Positions 7,862 through 17,238 of a stretch of 52,455 nt of DNA are shown in pieces (position 1 is the stretch's first letter; each line of letters begins with the position of its first letter). The notes under the pieces are model-generated. The model saw only the letters and a program-made list of their open reading frames with translations, did not search any database and had not been told where the DNA came from. This DNA is from Liquorilactobacillus uvarum DSM 19971 (GTDB lineage Bacteria > Bacillota > Bacilli > Lactobacillales > Lactobacillaceae), in contig NZ_AZEG01000016.1 of NCBI RefSeq assembly GCF_001434935.1, forward strand, positions 1 to 52,455. The letters run 5' to 3'. Made by a program: the position numbers and the translations under genes.

Positions 7862-10468
7862 TCAATCAACTATCAGAGGCCTCAACAACTCGTACATCAA
7901 TGATATCTCATAATCATTCACCGTAATATTGTACTTCACTTCAACATCATGAAAAATATTCTTTGAAACTGAATAAAATTCTAATTGCGCTTCTGACATC
8001 TGCTCATGGATAGTATGTCCTTTATTACTGGAATTATTTGAAACCAGTGTTCTTTCAAGCATTAAAGAAATATGCATATACAAATTCAATTTTATTTTTC
8101 CACTTAAGCTCAAATGATAGTACTTTTCATACTTGCTGGTAATTTTCTGAACTTCTTTTATCACAACTTCTGGATTTAAAAACTCTAACCTATCCCCGAT
8201 GCCTTCAATCGTGAAAAATTTCAGTAGCTCCTCGATCAAAGCATTAATACTTTGATCGCTTTCTCCAAGTTCTTTTAGCAAAGTATAGAGTTTTTGGGTA
8301 CCCGGTTTATCCATAATATCGTAAATATTAATGATTGAGGTTGCTGCATGCTGTGGAATATCTGTGGTAGTGAGAATTACCTTTGTGTTCCGAAAGTATT
8401 CATGATCGTGATTGTCCAAAGAGTTTTTCAGGTCTTTATAATCCATCGTTATGATATCGGTATCGGTTTGAGAAACCTTTTTTATAATATTTTTGATTTC
8501 CTTAGAAAGTCCCTCCCCTGACATACATGAAACAATAATATTTTGTTTCTGAGATAATCCCTCATAATATTGCGTACTGATAACATCCCGATATGATTCT
8601 GCTTTTTCAGCAATTTCTTTAAATTGATTTTTTTGTTGTATTTGAAGGCCTATATCCAATGCAGTTGCTGTTGTCACATTATTGATAACCAATAAATCCG
8701 AGGAAAGCAATGGCTTTATCTCTTTATACATCTGACTTAAAGATCCCATATCAAACATCAAAATCGTTCCCTTATATGTTTGAGACTGTTGATTGATAAA
8801 ATTGCCGATTTTTTTACTAATATCCATCATTGAAGTTTCAATCGGCATATCGAAGCTTTCAAAAATATAATTACCACACAAATTATTAACAATACTCTGA
8901 ATGCTGGCCGCCATCGTTTCTCCGTGCGACACAATGATTGCTAACATATCTATTTTTTCGATGTCATTTACTTTAGGTGCAAAAATCAAGAAAACCATCG
9001 CTAGGACAACTAAATTCTGAGGTATTTCCTTAAAATTTAATTGCTGTGTAGCAAGTGCTGCTAGATATGTTGTCCGTGGATATCTTTTTTTGACAGATCG
9101 TGCCAAGCTTTCGATGTCTTTCAAATTAAGCTGCTCAGAAAAATGAATCATCACGTCCAGAAACTGCGTTAAAGTCCTCACATCACTATCTGAAATATTA
9201 AGGGATAATCCATAACGATGCCTTAAAAAAGAAATTACTTTTTTAACTCTTTTCGCCATTACATCAGCCATTTTCTCATCCAAATCAATATTAAGGACTG
9301 CCTGTTTCATATCATGTAAAAAACTTTGAATTTCTAAAACATTATCCGAAATGGGTGCATTTTGATGTTCATTTTTATTCAAAACACTAATAAGTTTTAA
9401 AACTGCCTGCTTATCACCAACGGACATTACCGGCTCAAAATTCTCAACTTTTTGATACTCAAGAAGTATATACTCTTCCAAGAAAACCTGCTTATTATCG
9501 ATCGTTATATAGTGTCGATCGTTATTATCATTACGGTACGCATCAGCACACATTAGCTTTACTTTATTTTGAATGGTACCAATATTTCCCGCCGAGGAAA
9601 TTGCAACTAGCGATCTGAGAATGCCATAGGCAATTTTCAAATCGCACTGAATAGAAACAGCTTCTTGATAAAAAAAATGAAGTATAATTTGATATCTCTC
9701 AAATAGAGGCCTTTTCGAAAATGATGGCAGTTCAAGCTTCAAAGGTACACGTCTCCTAAATGTTTGTAGGAGATAGTTATCTAATTTCTCTGTTGTGGCA
9801 AAAATAAAGCGGATGTGGACCTGACGTGCCTCTTTGCTCTCTCCCAATGGATAATAATACCCAGTATCAAGCAGTGTAAATAATTTTTCCTGACTCTCTA
9901 TTGGCAACCGATGAATCTCATCTAGAAAAAGGTAGCCACCATCTGCCTGTTCGACCAAACCAGCGGTATCTTTCTCAGCTCCAGTAAATGCACCTTTTTT
10001 GTAACCGAATAAAACCGAAGAAAGAAGTTCCGGATTATTCGCATAGTCAGCACAATTTAACACAATGAATTTTGCAGATTCAGCAATAGCATGCTTCTGG
10101 TGCGCATATTTATATATAAGGGATGCAAGATAACTTTTCCCCGTACCCGAAGGACCTGTGATAATCAACGGAAAGCCACTAGGCGGATAAACAACTGATG
10201 ATTTAGAAGACTCGATGACTTTCCTTAAACTGCCTGATGAACCTATAAATTTTGAAAAAACATCTGTATTCTCTTTTATTTTCCAATAAATAGGTTTAGT
10301 TCCATATTTAACAACCAAACCATCTTTACGCAATTGAGACAAATATGAACTAGTTACACCACGTGTAAGTCCCGCGGCTTTCGCAATTTCTTCAGTTGAT
10401 ATCTTCTGATGACCACGGTTGAGTAATTCTTTCAGTGCATCTCTGACTTTAAAACGAGCTTTTTTCAT
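7862..10468 (-). CDS. levR: LevR-type sigma-54 activator with PTS regulation domains
   Basis: An 868-residue sigma-54-dependent activator for the adjacent PTS operon. Order: N-terminal winged helix-turn-helix (about 1-65), then an AAA+ domain with Walker A GPSGTGKS (105-112), the sigma-54-contacting GAFTGA loop (159-164) and Walker B FLDE (181-184). A first PRD follows, then a mannose-type EIIA-like domain with His in VSHGETMA (near residue 518), an EIIB-like part and a C-terminal PRD. In this family phosphorylation by HPr activates and by the cognate IIB represses, so the operon responds to substrate and to global PTS state. The ATG has AAGGGAG upstream. Confidence 0.93.
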   Translation of the reverse strand: MKKARFKVRDALKELLNRGHQKISTEEIAKAAGLTRGVTSSYLSQLRKDGLVVKYGTKPIYWKIKENTDVFSKFIGSSGSLRKVIESSKSSVVYPPSGFPLIITGPSGTGKSYLASLIYKYAHQKHAIAESAKFIVLNCADYANNPELLSSVLFGYKKGAFTGAEKDTAGLVEQADGGYLFLDEIHRLPIESQEKLFTLLDTGYYYPLGESKEARQVHIRFIFATTEKLDNYLLQTFRRRVPLKLELPSFSKRPLFERYQIILHFFYQEAVSIQCDLKIAYGILRSLVAISSAGNIGTIQNKVKLMCADAYRNDNNDRHYITIDNKQVFLEEYILLEYQKVENFEPVMSVGDKQAVLKLISVLNKNEHQNAPISDNVLEIQSFLHDMKQAVLNIDLDEKMADVMAKRVKKVISFLRHRYGLSLNISDSDVRTLTQFLDVMIHFSEQLNLKDIESLARSVKKRYPRTTYLAALATQQLNFKEIPQNLVVLAMVFLIFAPKVNDIEKIDMLAIIVSHGETMAASIQSIVNNLCGNYIFESFDMPIETSMMDISKKIGNFINQQSQTYKGTILMFDMGSLSQMYKEIKPLLSSDLLVINNVTTATALDIGLQIQQKNQFKEIAEKAESYRDVISTQYYEGLSQKQNIIVSCMSGEGLSKEIKNIIKKVSQTDTDIITMDYKDLKNSLDNHDHEYFRNTKVILTTTDIPQHAATSIINIYDIMDKPGTQKLYTLLKELGESDQSINALIEELLKFFTIEGIGDRLEFLNPEVVIKEVQKITSKYEKYYHLSLSGKIKLNLYMHISLMLERTLVSNNSSNKGHTIHEQMSEAQLEFYSVSKNIFHDVEVKYNITVNDYEISLMYELLRPLIVD

Positions 10469-10903
10469 GAACTAATCTCCCTTAGAGTGTTTAACTATAT
10501 TTAATCACATTACCACAAACACAACCATTTTATTTTTTTATTACAAAAATAAGCAAAAAAGCTTGTTATTTTCTCTCCTAGTCTGTTTTTCCCCATCAAT
10601 TCAGATTAAAATCGAAACTGCTTAATTCCATTAAGCACATTATAGCTGAGCCTGCACTAAAAGTTATATTCACCTAATCTTCTCCTTGAGACTTGTACTA
10701 TACAAGTTAGCATGTTTTTTTAGCCATGAATCGATATTCAAAGCCAAACTTTATTCACAATTTAATTAATGCTCAAGTTAGCAGATACTGGCATGCTCCA
10801 CTTTCTGCAAAATAAAAAACATCCTCAAAATTTTTTATTTACTCTGAGAATGTTTCATATGATAGGCACTATTTTCTTTATAAATTATAATTAAAACTAT
10901 TTT
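10469..10903. other. Intergenic region between levR and the LiaF-like gene
   Basis: No gene with a ribosome site was seen. The right part near 10470-10540 must hold the levR-type promoter, and a terminator for the LiaF-like gene occupies 10808-10855. A 29-codon plus-strand frame at 10727 has no ribosome site and I do not call it. Confidence 0.5.
10808..10855 (-). terminator. Terminator of the LytTR / LiaF-like operon
   Basis: AACATTCTCA pairs with TGAGGATGTT across an AT loop, and TTTTTTATTTT follows on the minus strand, 50 bases after the operon's last stop codon. Confidence 0.8.
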
Positions 10904-11599
10904 TTAAATATAATGAATCACCAAACCGCTTAATTTCAAATTGCCGTTTAAAATAACAGTCGGTCCTTCTTCTGTGTTGGGTCTTCCCTTTTCCTCTATC
11001 CCGCTTAAGAAAGAATCCACTTGTTTCTTTAATTTCCAGGTTTTCGGAACATAGAATTCAACTCCGCTATATGCAGCATTTATATTGATTATCGCATTAT
11101 CTTCTTCAACTCTTGTGTTATCAAAATAAATTTTTATCCCCGATGCATATGCATCAACATCAGCTTGCCTGAAATCCTGGGATTGTACATATTGGATACT
11201 CGAATTCATATTTCCACTGATGTGGACATGAGAAGCATCATTTGTTGCAGATGTTTTGTCAAATGCATACTTTCGCTTTTTCTTTCCAAAGCTTATTCCT
11301 TGATGAAATAGTAGCGAAAAACCAATACTTAACAACACTGCCGCTCCAAGTATTGTCCACGGAACCAGATGTTTAATCCCCAGTGGTTCCGCATAGAGCA
11401 TGCATAAAAAAGCTATCGAAAAAACCATTCCTGGAACAGTTCTGTGAACCACGCTCTGAACAAATGCTGCAACTAAGAAAAGTGTAATAATAACACTCCA
11501 AAAACTAATTTGCGCACTAATCCATCCCATTTGGCCAGCAACTAACAAACCTGCACTCAGTAAGAAAAAAATCCCCCAAAACCATCTTTGTTTTTTCAT
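10904..11599 (-). CDS. LiaF-like membrane protein (cell-envelope stress type)
   Basis: A 231-residue protein. The first about 105 residues hold four membrane helices of the LiaF transmembrane type, followed by a basic GKKKRKYAF segment and a C-terminal beta-rich domain similar to the LiaF/DUF2154 C-terminus (KIYFDNTRVEEDNAIININAAYSG...). LiaF proteins modulate envelope-stress signalling. Here the partner is a LytTR regulator, not the LiaSR two-component pair: the start overlaps the regulator's stop as ATGA, so the two are translated together. It could be the anti-regulator or the main target of that regulator. Confidence 0.75.
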   Translation of the reverse strand: MKKQRWFWGIFFLLSAGLLVAGQMGWISAQISFWSVIITLFLVAAFVQSVVHRTVPGMVFSIAFLCMLYAEPLGIKHLVPWTILGAAVLLSIGFSLLFHQGISFGKKKRKYAFDKTSATNDASHVHISGNMNSSIQYVQSQDFRQADVDAYASGIKIYFDNTRVEEDNAIININAAYSGVEFYVPKTWKLKKQVDSFLSGIEEKGRPNTEEGPTVILNGNLKLSGLVIHYI

Positions 11600-12051
11600 A
11601 AATCCTTCTCCTTTTCTTCTAAACGTTTCCTTAATAGTTTGTAGTATTTTCTAGAAACGTAGATTTGCCTGTGTGAATTTTGAAATTGGATAAGGTTGTT
11701 GGAAACAGAGTGAGTCAATGCAAATATTTTATTTATGTTTAAAATAGCCGACTTCGACACACGCATGAATTCATCTGGCAAGATATCTTCCAACTCATAT
11801 AAACGATATCTGACCACGTAAACATCATCTTCTGTATATGCGTGGATTTGACGAGCATTTGTTTCAAAGAACAGAATATCATCAACATCTAAGTAGTACT
11901 CTGTTGCCTTTTTATAAAATAAAAGAGAATTTTTTTTCTGCTTAGCTTGAAGCATCTCGTTTAACTGCACGATTTCTTCAGAATATTTCGGGGCATGTAT
12001 AACGACCTCTGTTTCTTTCAAATTGCCATCGATATCAATTGTTATTTTCAT
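11596..12051 (-). CDS. LytTR-family DNA-binding regulator
   Basis: A 151-residue free-standing regulator. Residues about 45-145 form the LytTR domain, with YYLDVDDILFFE, RYRLYELEDILP and the FMRVSKSAILNINKI motif usual for the family. No receiver domain precedes it, so it is not a normal response regulator; such short proteins generally work with a membrane partner encoded beside them. I chose the ATG at 12051, with AAAGGG 8 bases upstream, over an in-frame TTG at 12057. A direct repeat spaced 21 bp lies upstream and may be its own binding site. Confidence 0.88.
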   Translation of the reverse strand: MKITIDIDGNLKETEVVIHAPKYSEEIVQLNEMLQAKQKKNSLLFYKKATEYYLDVDDILFFETNARQIHAYTEDDVYVVRYRLYELEDILPDEFMRVSKSAILNINKIFALTHSVSNNLIQFQNSHRQIYVSRKYYKLLRKRLEEKEKDL

Positions 12052-12111
12052 AGACAATCCCTTTCACACTCTAAGTAGAACATATTTCGAATGGCGGGTA
12101 AATGATTTTGG

Positions 12112-12143
12112 TACAAGTGGTAATTTCTTCTGCGTAAGTGGCA
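12112..12143. promoter_or_regulatory. Candidate LytTR direct-repeat operator
   Basis: ACAAGTGGTA (12113-12122) and GTAAGTGGCA (12134-12143) share an AAGTGG core with a 21-bp period. LytTR proteins typically bind two direct repeats one per two helical turns. The pair lies about 60-90 bp upstream of the regulator's start, beyond a weak -10-like TATGTT (minus strand, 12079-12084), where an activator would sit. Confidence 0.5.
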
Positions 12144-12278
12144 CATAGATCTAGAAAACACGCACCAATTAACTGATCTGCATATTGATTAACCCTTTCT
12201 GCTAGCATCTGCTTCTAAGCTGCCAAGAAAATGAAGGAGAATATTTGCAATATTTTAATAGCGAATAATCTTTATATT

Positions 12279-13646
12279 TTATGCTGCATTACGTTTACTT
12301 AAAGCTTTTTCAGCCGCACTTTTTTTCCAATGCAACAAAATCCCCAGTACTAATCCTGCTGCTGTGGGTAATATCCATCCAAAGCCAACACCTGAAAATG
12401 GTATGCATTGATGATATCCGCTTAAAATGCCACTAAAAAGGCTGCTTAGTACTTTAGGTGCAGCGTTGATGCCATCCAAAACCGCAGCAATACTAGTAAA
12501 AATCAACGTCGAACGATATACAATAGAATCCAATTTAAATAAGAAAGTAAGCAATGAAAGTAATATCAAAGCCATTGCTAATGGATAAAGGAACATCAGT
12601 AATGGTGTGGCCCAAGCAATGATCTGGGTCAAACCTAGATTTGACGTGCAAAATGATGCGGCGATAGTAAAAATAAGGAAGTAATTATATTTGATCTTTG
12701 GAAAAATGCTGTGCATATCCTGTGCAAAAGAAGTTACCAATCCCAAGGCTGTTGTGAATACTGCCAGCGTCCCCATAACTCCTAGAAAGGCAGTTCCAAA
12801 AGAACCTAAGTAATACTGTGTGATCTGTCCCAATGCAATCCCACCATTGGCGGAGATTTTAAATTGGCCTAAACTTGCTACTCCCAACATGATTAACCCA
12901 ATATAGATAATTGCTTCTATGCTCATCGCAAGAATACCCGTTTTAATTAACGAACCTGCGATTTCTTTCGGATGGGTAATTTTTAAAAAGTTGAGCGCTT
13001 TTATGATTGTTATTCCAAAGGCCAATGTTGCCAATGCATCCATTGTGTTGTAACCTTCTAAAAACCCATTTGCAAATGGTGCTGTTTGATAAATAGCTGT
13101 GACATTTTGTTGCAAACTCCCCATGGGTTTGCTTATACCAATAATAAAAATAATTGCTAGCAATAATAAAAACAATGGATTCAGCCATTTCCCAATGTAA
13201 CGAGTAAGATGTATTTCATTCTGTGCAAAAAGATATACCAAAAAAAAGAAAATTGCGGAAAAGAAAAACAGACCTAAACCTTGATACTTCGTTGGTAAAA
13301 TACTTGCAAACGATAACTGAAAAGCAGTTGAAGCTGTCCGTGGTGTTGCAAATAATGGTCCTAAAGATAAATGTGTAATTATTAAGAAAAAAACAGCAAA
13401 CTTTTTACCAGCAGGCGCCCCAAAGTCATATAATCCGTGACTCTTAGAAATTCCTAATGCTATCAACGCTATCAATGGTATCAATGTCCCAGTTACTAAA
13501 AAACCTAATGATGCTAACAACCAGTTCTGTCCAGCCAACTGCCCTAAATGTACTGGAAAAATAAGATTACCTGCCCCAAACAACATGCCAAAAATCAGTG
13601 ATGCAATCAAAATTATTCCTCTAAAACTTAATTTATTTTCTTTCAT
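12279..13646 (-). CDS. brnQ: Branched-chain amino acid transporter BrnQ
   Basis: A 455-residue LIVCS-family cation-coupled importer of leucine, isoleucine and valine. About twelve membrane helices fill the protein. Family signatures include the N-terminal MLFGAGNLIFPVHLG, HLSLGPLFATPRTASTAF and GYNTMDALATLAFG. The ATG follows an AAAGGG ribosome site. The gene is transcribed alone behind a T-box leader, so it is made when a branched-chain tRNA is uncharged. Confidence 0.95.
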   Translation of the reverse strand: MKENKLSFRGIILIASLIFGMLFGAGNLIFPVHLGQLAGQNWLLASLGFLVTGTLIPLIALIALGISKSHGLYDFGAPAGKKFAVFFLIITHLSLGPLFATPRTASTAFQLSFASILPTKYQGLGLFFFSAIFFFLVYLFAQNEIHLTRYIGKWLNPLFLLLLAIIFIIGISKPMGSLQQNVTAIYQTAPFANGFLEGYNTMDALATLAFGITIIKALNFLKITHPKEIAGSLIKTGILAMSIEAIIYIGLIMLGVASLGQFKISANGGIALGQITQYYLGSFGTAFLGVMGTLAVFTTALGLVTSFAQDMHSIFPKIKYNYFLIFTIAASFCTSNLGLTQIIAWATPLLMFLYPLAMALILLSLLTFLFKLDSIVYRSTLIFTSIAAVLDGINAAPKVLSSLFSGILSGYHQCIPFSGVGFGWILPTAAGLVLGILLHWKKSAAEKALSKRNAA

Positions 13647-13742
13647 AATAAAAACCTACCCTTTCTTAATAAAACATTCCAATTGTTAATTTTTGCTTCA
13701 ACTTCTGTTTTGAATCATCTTCTTTCCATATTTTTACAACAA

Positions 13743-14046
13743 AAAAGCGTCCTTGAATTAAATCCAAGGACGCTTTTAACGCGGTACCACCTTTGTTACC
13801 AGAAAATCACAACCTGAAAAAAATAGGCTACAACTCTAATCTCTCATGCGCGGCTCCCAAAAGAGCGATGCATTGGCACTTTAATGGGTGCACACATCAG
13901 CAACTAAAGGATTTCTTTTCGTTGCTGCTACTCAAAGACTACAAACAGCACCCAACCAGATATTCTTCCACCATCGCGAATATTCTCTGTACAAGTTGAT
14001 ATTGCTGTTCCTTCTTCTCAACGTATCTTAATCAATTATTATGTTA
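13743..14046 (-). promoter_or_regulatory. T-box leader of brnQ
   Basis: On the minus strand the T-box core AGGTGGTACCGCG lies at 13792-13780. It is followed by a strong terminator: a 13-base stem AAAAGCGTCCTTG/CAAGGACGCTTTT (13777-13743) and a T-run. Upstream, 13800-14040 folds into a plausible Stem I (AACAGC...GCTGTT, with a distal AATATTC/GAATAT hairpin) and contains a GAGTAGC element. The TGGT bulge would read a tRNA with discriminator A, as Ile, Leu and Val tRNAs have. I could not fix the specifier codon; a GTC near 13940 is only a weak candidate. Confidence 0.92.
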
Positions 14047-14052
14047 ATGTAC

Positions 14053-14081
14053 ATTATTCTGTAAGCTGCGTAAAAAGTCAA
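14053..14081 (-). promoter_or_regulatory. Sigma-70 promoter of the brnQ T-box transcript
   Basis: On the minus strand TTGACT (14081-14076) and AATAAT (14058-14053) are separated by 17 bases. The start would be near 14046, leaving about 400 nt of leader before the brnQ ATG. Confidence 0.65.
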
Positions 14082-14156
14082 GAATTTTTTTATGCTTTTT
14101 AACATTCTCACCGGATAATTGTCTGTTGTCTTATCTAATCTAGGCATAAAAAGCGC

Positions 14157-14906
14157 TTAAGCCCGAATACCACCATCAACTGTAAACTCTGAACCAGTCA
14201 CATAATTGGACTCGTCACTCCCCAAGTAAACGCACAGCTCCCCAACATCTTTGGGTTTCCCCACATGTCCTACTGGTATTTCAGGAATGATCTGCTCATA
14301 AATGTCTTTTGGCACCATCGGCGTGTCTATCCATCCTGGATGAACCGAATTAACACGGATTTCTATTTTTCGATGAGCTAACGAAAGCGCTGCTGAATGA
14401 GCTAATAATCTTGTACCGCCCTTACTTGGTGAATAAGCTGGTGCAAAAGGAAAGCCCACTAAACTGGCATCCGATGAAATATTTATAATTGAACCTTTAG
14501 AATTATTTGTCTTCTTCATTGCTTGGATTGCTGCTTTAACACCTAAAAAGTTACCGGTTAAATTTACATCGATAACTTGTTGCCAGTCACTCAATTCCTC
14601 TTCTTCAATTGGAACTAATTTTCCACAAATACCTGCATTATTTACCAAGATATCTAATTTGTGAAACTTTGCTAACGTTTCTTCAATAACTTTTTGCCAA
14701 TCTTTCTCCTTAGAAACATCTTGTTGAACAAATAACGCTTTTTTTGAACCAAATTTGTGAACAGCAGTTTCACCACCTTTCACATTATGATTAGCAGTCA
14801 ACACGACACAAGCACCTTCACGAACATAACATTCAGCAATTCCTAAATCAATTCCTGCAACTCCACCGGTAATAATCGCTACTTTTCCTTCCAATCTTCC
14901 TGCCAT
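14157..14906 (-). CDS. Short-chain dehydrogenase/reductase with altered glycine motif
   Basis: A 249-residue cytoplasmic SDR oxidoreductase, resembling the (R)-specific alcohol dehydrogenase / glucose dehydrogenase-like group. The cofactor segment reads TGGVAGID, so Asp replaces the third glycine of TGxxxGxG. NNAG, the catalytic Ser region (NISSD), and the YSPSK pair (Tyr and Lys) are intact. The C-terminus [12 protein letters not shown] is normal for classical SDRs. The substrate is unknown. It stands alone between the T-box and the end of the sorbitol operon; its ATG follows GAGGTGAGG. Confidence 0.88.
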   Translation of the reverse strand: MAGRLEGKVAIITGGVAGIDLGIAECYVREGACVVLTANHNVKGGETAVHKFGSKKALFVQQDVSKEKDWQKVIEETLAKFHKLDILVNNAGICGKLVPIEEEELSDWQQVIDVNLTGNFLGVKAAIQAMKKTNNSKGSIINISSDASLVGFPFAPAYSPSKGGTRLLAHSAALSLAHRKIEIRVNSVHPGWIDTPMVPKDIYEQIIPEIPVGHVGKPKDVGELCVYLGSDESNYVTGSEFTVDGGIRA

Positions 14907-15006
14907 CTATCCTCACCTCATTATTATTTAAATTCACTTACTGCAATTCGACATCACGCATCTTTGAAAGATAGATTCTGCGCAGTTCAACTGTCTTTCA
15001 AGTTTT

Positions 15007-15035
15007 AAGATAGCACTTTCAGTCCTTTTGCACAA
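15007..15035 (-). promoter_or_regulatory. Possible promoter of the SDR gene
   Basis: TTGTGC (15035-15030) and TATCTT (15012-15007) on the minus strand are 17 bases apart. The -35 overlaps a GCAAG-TG-CTTGC palindrome (15035-15046 region) that could be an operator. The rest of 14907-15215 holds only the sorbitol operon terminator. Confidence 0.4.
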
Positions 15036-15130
15036 GCAAGCACTTGCACGTATAAATTGAAAAATTAATCAATTTCTATTTCAAAGTATATAACTTGTAT
15101 TTGCACTTCTTTGAGAACTTTTCATTAACC

Positions 15131-15167
15131 AAAAGGCCCTGCCACAATAATAATTGGCAGGGTTTTT
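15131..15167 (-). terminator. Terminator at the end of the sorbitol operon
   Basis: CCCTGCC (15137-15143) pairs with GGCAGGG (15156-15162). The minus strand ends in CCTTTT and the plus strand in GTTTTTC, so it may work in both directions. Confidence 0.7.
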
Positions 15168-15215
15168 CGAAACTAAAAAAATATTTTTTTTACATTCAAA
15201 AAATTTCTATTTTTC

Positions 15216-15596
15216 TTAATTTAGAGCAGCAATTTCAATTTCAGTATTTACTTTAATCTCTGGATAAACTCCTTTTTCAACATACAATGTTCCTGGTAAT
15301 TCAGCCGCATCCATTCCCGTAAAACTAATCGCAATATGGCCTAAATTTTGCAGGTTTTTTTGAACTTCATTACCAACTGCTGTAATTTTATACTTACTAT
15401 GATCTATGATTAAGAACATACCCGCAGTAATGTTTCCATTGATATTGTTAACATCGATAATGTAACACGAAGATCGCAATGCATCGGGAGCCTCACTTCC
15501 AAATAATATTAACATTTGGATGTCTCTGAAATCTTTGGCTTCACTGCCGATCTCGTTTACTTTAGTTTCATATATTACTTTTTCACTTGTTTTCAT
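15216..15596 (-). CDS. gutA: Sorbitol (glucitol) PTS subunit IIA
   Basis: A 126-residue soluble phosphocarrier of the glucitol-class PTS, receiving phosphate from HPr. The family pattern LILFGSEAPDALRSSCYIID and the AGMFLIIDHSKYKITAVGNEV block are present, with NLGHIAISFTG near the C-terminus. I chose the ATG at 15596 because GGAG lies 9 bases upstream; earlier TTG and ATG codons lack proper spacing. It is the last gene of the operon. Confidence 0.93.
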   Translation of the reverse strand: MKTSEKVIYETKVNEIGSEAKDFRDIQMLILFGSEAPDALRSSCYIIDVNNINGNITAGMFLIIDHSKYKITAVGNEVQKNLQNLGHIAISFTGMDAAELPGTLYVEKGVYPEIKVNTEIEIAALN

Positions 15597-15620
15597 TCTC
15601 CCCATCTCCAATTAACACAA

Positions 15621-16622
15621 TTATTTTCCAGCGTAGAGCCCAAAGCTTGCAAGCCACGCCACAAACACACGTGGAACACCGTTAAGAAACCTTGAATACA
15701 AGACTGATGGAACACCAACTTCAACTGTTTTGGATTCAGCTTCTTCTAGCCCAAGGCCAACTGGAATAAAATCACAAGCATTCTGAGTATTGATAGCAAA
15801 TAACGCTGGCAGCGCATATTGCGGTGCAATATTGCCTTTACCTATTTCAACACCAATCAGGGTACCAATAACTTGTCCAATCACTGCACCAGGTCCTAAT
15901 AATGGGGACAAGAATGGTAATGAACAAATAAAGCCCATAATCATTAATCCCCATACATTCCCAGCCAGCGGCGTCATTAATTTTGCAAATAATTTTCCAA
16001 TTCCTGATCCTTGAATGATACCGATCAGCAACGCCACAAAGGCCATAAATGGAATAATAGTATTGATCACTGTTTGGACAGAGTCTTTAGCTGCCTGATT
16101 AAAAGTCGCGACAACTTTACCAGCCCCGATACCAATTTTGGCAATAAACCCTTTATGTTCCATCTGTTGTGTAATCGTCTTTTGACTATCATATTTAGAA
16201 TCTTGGACTTGCTCAGTGTTTGCATTATCCACCGGTTTGTTCCCTTGAACATCCTCAGTAAGTTTGATTTGATTAACACCAACATTGGAAACATAAAGTT
16301 CTGGTGTAATGAATTTTGCTAAAGGTCCGCTTTTTCCTGTCGGCAACACATTGACTGTAAAAATACCCTTCTTAGGGTAAATACCACAGCGTAAAGTTCC
16401 ACCACAATCAATAACCGCTAGTGCTGTTTCATCATCAGGAATTGATGTTTTAAAACCATCAACTGCTTCCATACCTGTCAATTCAGCTATTTTATCAACA
16501 ATATCGGGCTTGTTTCCACCTGTCACATAAATAAATTTATGTTTTTGTTCAGTTGGTGTAATAACCAATGGGCCTCCCCAACCACCCGTTCCACGTTCAA
16601 TTTTAACGCTTCTCCATGCCAT
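15621..16622 (-). CDS. gutB: Sorbitol PTS subunit IIB (with membrane part)
   Basis: A 333-residue subunit. The N-terminal about 120 residues form the phosphorylated IIB domain, with [17 protein letters not shown], the [15 protein letters not shown] segment carrying the likely phosphocysteine, and [18 protein letters not shown]. The remainder has membrane helices of the IIBC type ([34 protein letters not shown]-like end). It transfers phosphate to sorbitol entering through the IIC subunit encoded directly upstream. AAGGAG precedes the ATG. Confidence 0.94.
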   Translation of the reverse strand: MAWRSVKIERGTGGWGGPLVITPTEQKHKFIYVTGGNKPDIVDKIAELTGMEAVDGFKTSIPDDETALAVIDCGGTLRCGIYPKKGIFTVNVLPTGKSGPLAKFITPELYVSNVGVNQIKLTEDVQGNKPVDNANTEQVQDSKYDSQKTITQQMEHKGFIAKIGIGAGKVVATFNQAAKDSVQTVINTIIPFMAFVALLIGIIQGSGIGKLFAKLMTPLAGNVWGLMIMGFICSLPFLSPLLGPGAVIGQVIGTLIGVEIGKGNIAPQYALPALFAINTQNACDFIPVGLGLEEAESKTVEVGVPSVLYSRFLNGVPRVFVAWLASFGLYAGK

Positions 16623-16644
16623 AACATTTCACTCCTTAACGTTT

Positions 16645-17214
16645 TTAATCCTGTGTATTCTGACTGACTGATAAATTAACTTCTTTGGAAAGTTTGACTC
16701 CACTTGTTCGGCAAACATATGCAGTCGTATAATCAGTGACCCACCCTCCAACAAAATTCATAATTAATCCTACCAACAGATAACGGATTGCCAGATCCAT
16801 GCTATTCAAACCAAGTTTTTGAACACCTTGCGCAATACCTAACCAGATGAATAATTCACCCGGGTTGATATGTGGAAATACACCATTACTGGTATGATTA
16901 AACTGAGCTAAAGCTGCATAATAACTTGGTTTATAAAACTCAGGCATAAAGCGCCCTAATGTAAAAGACATTGGATTACCTAGCATAAAGGCTGCTAGAA
17001 ATGGTAACAGCATATAGCGCGTAAAAACATTTTTCGAAGACGACCGAGCTAGCTTTTCCATCCTTTCTTCTCCCAAAAAGGCAATTATAGTATTCATCAA
17101 AACCAGTAATAACAGAACTACAGGTACGATTGAAGACATCCAACTAATAAAAGTTTTAGCACCTGTTTGGAATAATCCCATAAATCCTGAAGCAAAGTCA
17201 GTAATATATTTCAT
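16645..17214 (-). CDS. gutC: Sorbitol PTS membrane subunit IIC
   Basis: A 189-residue integral membrane subunit of the glucitol PTS. The family pattern FGFMGLFQTGAKTF-like start is present (ASGFMGLFQTGAKTFISW), then GNPMSFTLGRFMPEFYKPSYYAA and a Gly-rich GLIMNFVGGWVTDYTTAYVC segment near the end. The length matches the SrlA family. It forms the sorbitol channel with the membrane part of the next gene product. AAGGAGTG precedes the ATG. Confidence 0.94.
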   Translation of the reverse strand: MKYITDFASGFMGLFQTGAKTFISWMSSIVPVVLLLLVLMNTIIAFLGEERMEKLARSSSKNVFTRYMLLPFLAAFMLGNPMSFTLGRFMPEFYKPSYYAALAQFNHTSNGVFPHINPGELFIWLGIAQGVQKLGLNSMDLAIRYLLVGLIMNFVGGWVTDYTTAYVCRTSGVKLSKEVNLSVSQNTQD

Positions 17215-17238
17215 TTTTTATCACTCCTTCAATCCTGT

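Noticed and set aside
10727-10816. 29-codon plus-strand frame starting MNRYSKPNF
   Set aside because: No ribosome site or promoter; it lies in the AT-rich gap between two minus-strand genes and was taken as chance or a remnant.
11596-12051. LytTR protein as half of a two-component system
   Set aside because: No receiver domain and no histidine kinase gene nearby; the partner is a LiaF-like protein.
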